Below the pieces are notes generated by a model. It saw nothing but the letters and a program-made list of their open reading frames with translations, did not search any database and was not told where the DNA came from. Below, piece after piece: positions 42,918-49,439 of a stretch of 50,098 nt of DNA. How positions within the stretch are numbered: the stretch's first letter is position 1; each line of letters opens with the position of its first letter. A program made the translations under genes and the position numbers. This DNA comes from Martelella mediterranea. GTDB lineage: Bacteria > Pseudomonadota > Alphaproteobacteria > Rhizobiales > Rhizobiaceae. Where the stretch lies: positions 1-50,098 of the forward strand of contig NZ_JAINWJ010000028.1 in NCBI RefSeq assembly GCF_021021415.1, in the 5' to 3' direction.

Positions 42918-43466
42918 ATGGCGCATTTCATCAAAGACTCGATCACCTTCATCGAACCTTACCTCCACCACTACGGACTGCTCGCGCTCTTCATCATCAT
43001 CTATCTGGAATCGCTCGGCGCGCCGATGCCGGGCGAAAGCGCATTGATCGGCGCTTCGTTGCTGGCGGCAGACGGACAGCTATCGATCGTGGGCATCTTC
43101 TTCGTCGTTGTCTGCGCCGCCGTGATGGGGGACAGCACCGGTTATCTGATCGGCCGGTTTGGCGGACGGGCGCTGATCCTGCGCTATGGACGCTTCGTGG
43201 GCATGACGGAGGACCGCCAGAAATGGATCGAAGGCCTTTATGAGAAACGCGGTGCCTGGGTCGTTGCCGGCGCCCGCTTCGTCGTCATCCTGAGGCAACT
43301 GAATGGAATCGCGGCGGGCTCCATGGGGATGCGCTGGCCGCCCTTTCTCGCCGCCAATATCGCCGGCGGGCTTTTGTGGGCCGCGGTCTGGACCATCGGA
43401 CCCTATATGTTCGGCGACGTCATCGCCGAGCGCCTGCATCTCCCCTTGCACGGAGCGCCGTCGTGA
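42918..43466 (+). CDS. DedA family membrane protein
   Basis: A 182-residue inner-membrane protein. Family features are LESLGAPMPGESALIGASLLA (helix-loop near 32-52), the reentrant GDSTGYLIGRFGG segment and RFVVILRQLNGIAAGSMGM with the conserved arginine. DedA proteins act as lipid scramblases/flippases for carriers such as undecaprenyl phosphate or for phosphatidylethanolamine, and support membrane potential. The gene is divergent from the wecB operon with 291 bases between starts, so a link to glycan carrier recycling is conceivable. ATG 42918 was chosen over the longer open frame because the family begins just before the first helix. Confidence 0.88.
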   Translation: MAHFIKDSITFIEPYLHHYGLLALFIIIYLESLGAPMPGESALIGASLLAADGQLSIVGIFFVVVCAAVMGDSTGYLIGRFGGRALILRYGRFVGMTEDRQKWIEGLYEKRGAWVVAGARFVVILRQLNGIAAGSMGMRWPPFLAANIAGGLLWAAVWTIGPYMFGDVIAERLHLPLHGAPS

Positions 43467-44123
43467 TTGCCTGACCGGCAGGCGAAGGCACGCAGCATTC
43501 ACCGCAGAAATCGGTGGCTTCGTGCCGAAGCTGCTATTGCCGCCTGTGCAGGCCCAGCCAGCGCCCTTACTGCCGTCGCGATCAGCACCAGCCAGATGTC
43601 ACCGCGGCGCACCAGGAGCCGAAGCCGGAGAAGAGGGGAAAGGAGGTGCATCCAGCTATTGGTCACCTTCAATGTAGGGCGCACTACGCTGGTATTCAGA
43701 TCAGGTAGGAAGGACACGGAGGCAACCAGGCTTGAGGATTTGTCTATCGTCTTCGAAAATGCGCGACCATGCCCTCAATGATAGTCGTTGAATGGATATC
43801 CCGTGATCGGATTGACGATTAGCAATGCAGACTTGCGGCTACCAATACCATTTGCACGTTCTGCTATAACCGGGATCTATCGAGAGCCGGCTTTCGGCTC
43901 CCCTTAGTCCGAACGCTGCGAAACACCGGCTCGGATCACGATTGATGCTCCGAAAACGGATCATAGCTTTACCGAAGGAACTTCACTTTCGGTCTTACGC
44001 CTCACCGCGTTCTTGGTGCATTATGCTACCAAACGCGATATCGCTGTTTGGGAGATTCCCCGGTGTGAGACGACACCCCCGAACAGGCCCGGACAGGATG
44101 CGGTGACAATACAAACAATCAGA
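43467..44123. other. Intergenic region with a decayed gene remnant
   Basis: About 650 bases without an intact gene between dedA and the RibD-like gene. The left part carries a minus-strand remnant (43499-43717). The middle (about 43700-44050) is lower in GC, with stops in all frames. A hairpin GAGCCG/CGGCTC lies near 43884-43900. The promoter of the RibD-like gene should lie before 44124 but no clear boxes are seen. Confidence 0.5.
43499..43717 (-). pseudogene. Possible N-terminal remnant of a ClC chloride channel gene
   Basis: A 72-codon minus-strand frame encodes LRLRLLVRRGDIWLVLIATA followed by VRALAGPAQAAIAA, resembling the first helix of ClC-type chloride channels (RRGDIWLVLIAALVGALAG-like). 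The rest of such a protein, about 400 residues, is absent and the frame then stops. It is too short and truncated to be functional. The assignment rests on one segment and could be wrong. Confidence 0.35.
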
Positions 44124-44885
44124 ATGACCGACGATCTGTGGGCGCTGCTTCTCGCGTTACGGCGCGGCGCTGTAAGCGCACCGCCCTTATCCGGTCCCGC
44201 AGGCGCGCTCTACGGGCCCATCGCTACCGCCTCGGGGCAATTCGTTCTGGCGCAGGTCGGCCAGTCTCTGGACGGACGGGTGGCGACGCCTTCGGGGGAT
44301 GCGCGGGACATTTCGGGGCCGGAGGGCCTGGCGCATCTGCATCGATGTCGCGCACTGGTCGATGCCGTCATAGTCGGTGAGAACACCGTCAGTTGCGATG
44401 ATCCGCGCCTTTCCGTGCGCCTTGTCGACGGCCCCGATCCCGTGCGTGTGGTCATTGACTGCCACGGGCGGCTTACCGGGTCGGAAGGCCTGCTCCATGA
44501 CGGCGGCGCGCAGGTGATCGTCTTTCAGAGCGCCGAGACAAGCCGCAACGATCTTCCGAATGCCGAGATCATTCGTCTTCGCCCCACGGGAAACGGCCTC
44601 GCACCGCAGGAGATGCTGGCGGCGCTGTCGGAATTTGGGCTGCGGCGCGTGCTGGTCGAGGGCGGCGCGCGCACGATTGCCCGCTTCATCGAGGCCGGAC
44701 TGGTCGACCGGCTTCATGTCGCGGTTTCGCCGCTGATCATCGGCTCGGGCCCGAGCGGAATTGCCCTGTCCCCGATCGAACGCCTTTCAAGCGCGCTTCG
44801 GCCAGAGGCACAGGTTTACAGTCTGGGCAGCGACATCCTGTTCGATTGCCCGCTCAAGCCAGTTATCAAGCCGGAAGGGCAATGA
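44124..44885 (+). CDS. RibD C-terminal-domain reductase (stand-alone)
   Basis: A 253-residue NADPH-dependent reductase of the RibD_C/dihydrofolate-reductase-like fold. Visible are FVLAQVGQSLDGRVA (40-54), AVIVGENTVSCDDPRLSVR (81-99) and the C-terminal RRVLVEGGARTIARFIEAGL with VDRLHVAVSPLIIGSG. The cytidine-deaminase-like domain of bifunctional RibD is missing. Family members reduce the ribose of the RibA-derived diaminopyrimidine to ribityl. It lies at the end of a cluster with RibA, a PTPS-like protein and tailoring enzymes. The ATG at 44124 is preferred; GTG 44103 is possible. Its last 20 bases overlap the convergent methyltransferase gene. Confidence 0.8.
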   Translation: MTDDLWALLLALRRGAVSAPPLSGPAGALYGPIATASGQFVLAQVGQSLDGRVATPSGDARDISGPEGLAHLHRCRALVDAVIVGENTVSCDDPRLSVRLVDGPDPVRVVIDCHGRLTGSEGLLHDGGAQVIVFQSAETSRNDLPNAEIIRLRPTGNGLAPQEMLAALSEFGLRRVLVEGGARTIARFIEAGLVDRLHVAVSPLIIGSGPSGIALSPIERLSSALRPEAQVYSLGSDILFDCPLKPVIKPEGQ

Positions 44886-45660
44886 GATCGGTGTGGCCGA
44901 CCTCGCAGCGGCTTTCCGGCGCGGCGATGGCGGCGAGGCGGAAGGCAAGCCAGTCCTCGATCTCGGCGTCTGAATGGTACGACATCTCCCTGAGAGGCTG
45001 ACGGAGTCCCGACAGGAAGGCCTTCTGCAGGACCGCCGCCGTTCCATCCAGCCGCCATGGGCTTGGCAGTTCCTCGACCTGATAGCCTCTCGCTTCCAGC
45101 AGCCGCTCAAGACAGGCGCCCGCCGCCGGGCCGAGCGCCCTACCGAAGCCCTTGTCGGTCTGCTGGTGACGGTTGAAGGCCTCGACCATATCGTCATCGA
45201 GCGGATGACGGTGCGACCAGCGTATGATGCCGTCATAGTTCAGCGCCGCGTAGAGGCCGCAGCCTTGAGCGACGATTCGATCACAGAAAGCGACGCAGAA
45301 GTCTTCCGAAACCAGATCGAACAGCGCCGAGGCCGTTACCATTGAGACGCCTTCTAGCGGCAGGTCCTGTAGATCGTTGAGATCAAAGCGTCGAAAGGCA
45401 ACGCCTTGATTGTTTCCGATGCTGCGTTCCGCTTCTTCGAGAAGTGCCGGGTCATGGTCAAGCAGCAGCCAGCTTGTGCCTTCCGGCACATGGCTTTTCA
45501 GACTGCGCCATGTCGAGCCCGTGCCGCAGCCGATATCGGCAATCGCCGGCGCCGGCATGGCCTGCAGATAGCGCGACAGCGTGTCGATCAGAGCCGGCGC
45601 GCGGGCGGCTTTGTCCGCCGGTTCGCGCAGCGCCAGCCATTCGGTTTCAAAGCCGCTCAT
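44866..45660 (-). CDS. Class I SAM-dependent methyltransferase
   Basis: A 264-residue Rossmann methyltransferase with the SAM motif ADIGCGTGSTW (41-51) and a second motif around LLLDHDPALLEEA, then FRRFDLNDLQDLP. The substrate is unknown. It is the last gene of a minus-strand run in which its start overlaps the GT4 stop by 4 bases (45657-45660). Its 3' end overlaps the convergent RibD-like gene by 20 bases. Co-transcription with the PTPS-like and dehydrogenase genes suggests it methylates a pathway intermediate or the final product. Confidence 0.85.
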   Translation of the reverse strand: MSGFETEWLALREPADKAARAPALIDTLSRYLQAMPAPAIADIGCGTGSTWRSLKSHVPEGTSWLLLDHDPALLEEAERSIGNNQGVAFRRFDLNDLQDLPLEGVSMVTASALFDLVSEDFCVAFCDRIVAQGCGLYAALNYDGIIRWSHRHPLDDDMVEAFNRHQQTDKGFGRALGPAAGACLERLLEARGYQVEELPSPWRLDGTAAVLQKAFLSGLRQPLREMSYHSDAEIEDWLAFRLAAIAAPESRCEVGHTDLIALPA

Positions 45661-46700
45661 GCGATCGCCTCCAGTGCCGCGGAAATGGTGCGCGCCGTAT
45701 CATCCCATCCCGGCAATCTCTCGCCCGCGCGCCGCGCCGCCGCCGCCATTTCGGCGTGTAGCGCCTTGTCGGTGATCATCCTTTCGAGGGCTTCGGCAAA
45801 ACCTGCGCTGTCATCGACGGGCACCAGAATGCCGGCGTCCGATGGCACCACGTCGGGAATGGCGCCGGCGCGGCAGGCGATTACGGGCACGCCCTGCGAC
45901 AGCGCCTCGGCGAACACCATGCCATATCCCTCGTAACGGCTGGCGAGCGCGAAGATATCGGCCGCGGCAAGCAGCGCGCGGGTGTCGTCGCAGTCGCCGG
46001 CCAGCAGAATTCTGTCGTCGAGCCCGAGCGCGGCGATCTGCCGTTCGAGCGCCCGCGCGGTCGGCGCGTCCATATCCCGGCTGCCGGCAATGGTCGCTCT
46101 CCAGGGAAGGCCTTCGATCCGCTTCAGGGCATCGACCAGCACATGATGCGCCTTGCGCGGGATCAGAGAGCCGACGGAGACGATATGCGGCGGATCGCCA
46201 TCGCAGGCTGATACCGGCGCCGGATCCGTGCCGGGAAGCGCGACGGTGATGTCGTCCGACGGTATCGCGAACCCGCTGACAAGCGTTTGCGCCGTCGCTT
46301 GCGAGGTCACCACGATATGACGGACATGAGCGAGCGCCCCGCGTTCGCTTTCTCGCAAGACGGCCTGCCGATCGGCATCGAGCCCGGTTTCCAGCGCCAG
46401 CGGATGGTGCACCAGGGCCACGATCCGCAGACGCCCGGCCTCGCGGGTCGCCCAGTCGTCCAGAATGCCGAAGGCGAGCCCGTCTATCATCACCAGCGCC
46501 CCGTCCGGCAGGGCCGAGAGCAGACGTTCGGCGTTCTGCTTCACCGCCAGTTCCGGCGCGGGAAAGCCATCGCCGAGCGCCAGCAATTCCAGGTCCCAGC
46601 CAAGCGCTTCCAGCCCGGCAATCATCCGCCGGTCGTAACCATAGCCGCCGGTTCTGGTTGAAAGATCGCCGGGATAGGCAAAGACAAGCTGGGCCGTCAA
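45657..46700 (-). CDS. GT4 family glycosyltransferase
   Basis: A 347-residue GT-B retaining glycosyltransferase. The N-terminal domain has YPGDLSTRTGGYGYDRRM (glycine-rich acceptor side), and the C-terminal domain has IVSVGSLIPRKAHHVLVDAL and the GT4 motif E257-x7-E265 in SRYEGYGMVFAEALSQG. The sugar donor and acceptor cannot be read. It overlaps both neighbours by 4 bases (methyltransferase downstream, PTPS-like upstream), which ties glycosylation to this pathway rather than to general polysaccharide synthesis. Confidence 0.88.
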   Translation of the reverse strand: MTAQLVFAYPGDLSTRTGGYGYDRRMIAGLEALGWDLELLALGDGFPAPELAVKQNAERLLSALPDGALVMIDGLAFGILDDWATREAGRLRIVALVHHPLALETGLDADRQAVLRESERGALAHVRHIVVTSQATAQTLVSGFAIPSDDITVALPGTDPAPVSACDGDPPHIVSVGSLIPRKAHHVLVDALKRIEGLPWRATIAGSRDMDAPTARALERQIAALGLDDRILLAGDCDDTRALLAAADIFALASRYEGYGMVFAEALSQGVPVIACRAGAIPDVVPSDAGILVPVDDSAGFAEALERMITDKALHAEMAAAARRAGERLPGWDDTARTISAALEAIA

Positions 46701-47095
46701 AGCGCACCCTCATACCAGCCGCGGGCGGCGTGCGACTCGTGGAGGGTCACGCGGATTTTCGCGATCCGGTGGCTGCCCGGCCCGAGCTTGTTCTCGCCAA
46801 CGGCGGCAGCGAGCTGGTCGAAGATGTGTTTCGCGATCACCTCGGTGGTCGAAATCTTGCCGTTGAAGGCCTCGACCTCATCGAGATTTTGATAGTTAAG
46901 CGGCTTCAGCACTTCGGCAAGCGTTTCGGTCGCCGCACCGATATCGACGGCAAGGCCGTCATCATCGACATCCTCGGTGAAGAAGGCGGCATCGACCACG
47001 AATGTCGCGCCGTGCATGCCCTGGGCGGGACCGAACACGGGTCGGGGGAGGCTGTGGGCGATCATGATGTGATCGCGGACTTCGACTGCAAACAT
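46697..47095 (-). CDS. 6-pyruvoyl-tetrahydropterin synthase/QueD-like protein lacking key residues
   Basis: A 132-residue T-fold protein. It keeps zinc-site His14 (AHSL) and His28 (MHGA), Asp52 (VDIG) and the C-terminal Glu120 (LHES). Where QueD has C-x3-HGH, this protein has A24-Q-G-M-H28-G-A30: the catalytic cysteine and the third zinc histidine are both replaced by alanine. It therefore probably does not perform the QueD reaction. The start at 47095 (MFAVEVRDH) is preferred, since the family begins there; an in-frame ATG at 47146 exists but lies inside the upstream gene. It overlaps the GT4 start by 4 bases. Confidence 0.8.
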   Translation of the reverse strand: MFAVEVRDHIMIAHSLPRPVFGPAQGMHGATFVVDAAFFTEDVDDDGLAVDIGAATETLAEVLKPLNYQNLDEVEAFNGKISTTEVIAKHIFDQLAAAVGENKLGPGSHRIAKIRVTLHESHAARGWYEGAL

Positions 47096-47108
47096 GGCTT
47101 CTCTCTTT

Positions 47109-48107
47109 TTAGTATCGGATACGATGGCAGAGCGTTTCCGGATCATCGATGATGTCGGGATAGGTGGCGGCGATGTCCTCGAACGCGGTCTCGCCGGAGA
47201 TCAGCGCATCGAGGCGGTCGTCTTCAAGGAGCGCGATGGCCTTGGCCATACGCCGCACGAAGGTCCAGCGGGCGCGTCGCGCGGGCGGCAGCGCGCCGAC
47301 CTGTGAAGCGACGATAGAAAGCCGCTGCGAGTGGAACGCCCCGCCCAGCGGCACGGACAGTTGCCTGTCGCCATACCAGCTCGCCTCGACGAGGCGGGCC
47401 TCGAAGCCCGCGTGATCCAGCGCTTCCGCAAGCGCGTCGCCGGAGGCAGAGGCGTTGATCAGGACATCGAACTCACCATCGAGCGCGCCGCTCTCGGCAA
47501 AGGTCAGGCCGAGCCTGTCGGCAAGTGCCCGCCTCGCCGGATTGCGGTCGACCAGCACGACATCCGTGCCGATGATCGCGGTGGCGAGGAAGGCCGTCAG
47601 CGCCCCGACAACGCCAGCACCGAACACCGCCACCCGGTCGCCGGGCATGATTCCGGCATCCCAGACAATGTTGAGCGCCGTCTCCATGTTGGCGGCCAGG
47701 ATGGCGCGTTCCGGCGGCAGCGATCCCGGCAGCGGCGTGACCATGGCTTCGGCCACGACGGCCGCGCTTTGATGCGGGTGCAGGCAAAAGACGTTGCGGC
47801 CGGACAGATGTTCGGGGCCACTCTCCACGCGACCCACCAGGGCATAACCGTATTTCACCGGAAACGGAAAATCGCCCGCCATATGCGGTCCGCGCATGCG
47901 ATCGCGCTCGCTTTCGGGAACCAAACCGTTGAAAACCAGTGATTCCGTGCCCCGGCTGATGCCGCTGAAAAGCGTCCTGAGCATTACCGAACCGTCGTCG
48001 ACCACGCCGAGTTCCTCCGCTTGCAACGCGCAGGTCCGCGCCGCCGGGAACCAGAGCGCCCGCGCCGTGTGGCCCGCGCGGTCATCATCGCCAAAACTTC
48101 CCTTCAA
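47109..48107 (-). CDS. Medium-chain dehydrogenase/reductase lacking the catalytic zinc site
   Basis: A 332-residue MDR-fold protein with the nucleotide motif VFGAGVVGALTA (G163, G165, G168). Where zinc alcohol dehydrogenases have GHE, this has KYGYALVGRV (85-94), so the zinc-binding His-Glu pair is lost; the protein may act as a zinc-free reductase. The start is a TTG at 48107 with AAGGAG 9 bases upstream. It is first in the four-gene minus-strand run (13 bases before the PTPS-like gene) and diverges from ribA. Annotation pipelines would call it zinc-binding dehydrogenase, which the sequence does not support. Confidence 0.8.
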   Translation of the reverse strand: MKGSFGDDDRAGHTARALWFPAARTCALQAEELGVVDDGSVMLRTLFSGISRGTESLVFNGLVPESERDRMRGPHMAGDFPFPVKYGYALVGRVESGPEHLSGRNVFCLHPHQSAAVVAEAMVTPLPGSLPPERAILAANMETALNIVWDAGIMPGDRVAVFGAGVVGALTAFLATAIIGTDVVLVDRNPARRALADRLGLTFAESGALDGEFDVLINASASGDALAEALDHAGFEARLVEASWYGDRQLSVPLGGAFHSQRLSIVASQVGALPPARRARWTFVRRMAKAIALLEDDRLDALISGETAFEDIAATYPDIIDDPETLCHRIRY

Positions 48108-48146
48108 TTCCCGACGCTCCTTCCGGCGAACACTTTTTTGTTAAAG

Positions 48147-48169
48147 TCCAGTCGCAGCGTGCGACTGGA
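48147..48169. promoter_or_regulatory. 23-bp perfect inverted repeat in the divergent dehydrogenase/ribA promoter region
   Basis: Arms TCCAGTCGCA (48147-48156) and TGCGACTGGA (48160-48169) around GCG. It lies 40 bases upstream of the dehydrogenase TTG start and about 160 bases before ribA. There is no T-run on the exit side of either strand, so it is not a terminator. It is most likely an operator or an RNA hairpin controlling one or both arms of the cluster. Confidence 0.7.
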
Positions 48170-48207
48170 ACCAATCCACTTACGCTCTAATTACGTATTA
48201 GGTTCCA
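48166..48207. promoter_or_regulatory. Second inverted repeat TGGAACC...GGTTCCA in the same divergent region
   Basis: Arms TGGAACC (48166-48172) and GGTTCCA (48201-48207) are perfect complements separated by 28 bases. The interior contains CTAATTACGTATTAG, itself nearly symmetric. It overlaps the right arm of the 23-bp palindrome by 4 bases. It may mark a second protein-binding site and the ribA-side promoter. Confidence 0.45.
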
Positions 48208-48328
48208 ATGACTTCGACGCGCTGCCCGTCTGTGGACCGGGACGAGTCGATGATTTTGAGACAAAACGATGATGCCGCCAGGCGGCGGAATCATACGCGT
48301 GCAACATAGCAGATCAACGCAGGAACAG

Positions 48329-49426
48329 ATGGATAGGTTCAGTTTTCGAGTTTGCACCCTGGCAATGGAGATCGAACGGGCCGTCGCCGAACTGCGCTTC
48401 GGGCGCCCGGTCATTCTGGAGAGTGGCAAGAAAAAGCATGCCGTGCTGGCGCTCGATTGCGCCGCGCCGGAGACCTATGATGCCTTTGCGGCCGCAAGTG
48501 AAGATCGTCACGCGCTGTTCGTGACCGCGCAGCGGGCCCATTGCCTGGGCATTTCATCGAGCCTCGGCATCGCGGTGCCGGCGAGCACAATGTCGTTCGA
48601 TGCCGCAGCCAGGCTTTCCTATGCGCTGGATGCCAGCGCGCCGGGAGAATGGCGCGAGGCCGATCCGGCCCTATCGGCCGCCGCGGAACTGGCGCGTATG
48701 GCGCTGCTGCTGCCGGCCATGGTCTGCACGGAAATCAAGGGCATCGAGGATCGTTTCGACGCCTGTCAAGGGCTCGACTGCGCCCACCTTTCCGATGCCA
48801 GGCACGCCCGCCAGGACTTCACCGAGGTCGTGCGCACGCGGGTTCCGCTCAAAGACCTCGGCGATGCGCAGTTTGCCGTGTTTCGCGGCGGGCTTGCGCA
48901 GAAGGATCAGATCGCCATCATCGTCGGCGATCCGGATTTCAGCCGTCCGGTATCAGTGCGCATTCACTCCTCCTGCCTCACCGGCGACCTGTGCGGCTCG
49001 CTGAAATGCGATTGCGGCGACCAGTTGCGCAACGGCCTCGCCAATCTGAGGGCGGCAGGCGGCGGCGTGCTGATCTATCTCGATCAGGAAGGCCGCGGCA
49101 CCGGCATCGGCTCCAAGATGAGGGCCTATGGCTATCAGCATCAGGGCCTCGACACGATCGATGCCGACGCCGAGCTCGGTCTTGAGCCCGACCATCGCCG
49201 CTATGAGGCGGCGATCGCGATCCTGCGCCTGCTCGGCATATCGAGCGTCGTTCTGCACACCAACAACCCGACCAAGATCGCGGCGATCAATGCCTCGGGC
49301 ATAAAGGTGGTGGGGCGGATGCCGACTCATGGCAAGATCACCGCGGAGAACCTGAATTACCTGCGCACCAAGGCGTCGAAGGCCGATCACATATTCGACC
49401 CCGAAATGCTCGCGACAACGAAATAA
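48329..49426 (+). CDS. GTP cyclohydrolase II with an N-terminal extension
   Basis: Opens the imidazole ring of GTP to give 2,5-diamino-6-ribosylamino-4(3H)-pyrimidinone 5'-phosphate, formate and pyrophosphate. In the 365-residue protein the C-terminal domain is a complete RibA: RIHSSCLTGD (211-220) with zinc cysteines C216, C227 and C229, LIYLDQEGRGTGIGSKMRAY (248-267), and HTNNPTK (310-316). The first ~165 residues (IERAVAELRFGRPVILESG) faintly resemble a degenerate DHBP synthase (RibB) domain, so this is not a simple RibA. ATG 48329 follows AGGAA; ATG 48365 is an alternative. Clustering with a PTPS-like protein and tailoring enzymes suggests a specialised pathway rather than riboflavin synthesis. 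Confidence 0.88.
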   Translation: MDRFSFRVCTLAMEIERAVAELRFGRPVILESGKKKHAVLALDCAAPETYDAFAAASEDRHALFVTAQRAHCLGISSSLGIAVPASTMSFDAAARLSYALDASAPGEWREADPALSAAAELARMALLLPAMVCTEIKGIEDRFDACQGLDCAHLSDARHARQDFTEVVRTRVPLKDLGDAQFAVFRGGLAQKDQIAIIVGDPDFSRPVSVRIHSSCLTGDLCGSLKCDCGDQLRNGLANLRAAGGGVLIYLDQEGRGTGIGSKMRAYGYQHQGLDTIDADAELGLEPDHRRYEAAIAILRLLGISSVVLHTNNPTKIAAINASGIKVVGRMPTHGKITAENLNYLRTKASKADHIFDPEMLATTK

Positions 49427-49439
49427 CGCTGAGAGCCGC

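Noticed and set aside
43641-43657. AAAGGAGGTGCATCCAG, resembling the reverse complement of the 16S rRNA 3' end
   Set aside because: The similarity is about 15 bases with an insertion and does not extend either way; no rRNA gene is present.
44124-49426. A riboflavin operon
   Set aside because: ribH, ribE and the RibD deaminase domain are absent, while glycosyl-, methyl- and phosphatidyltransferases are present.
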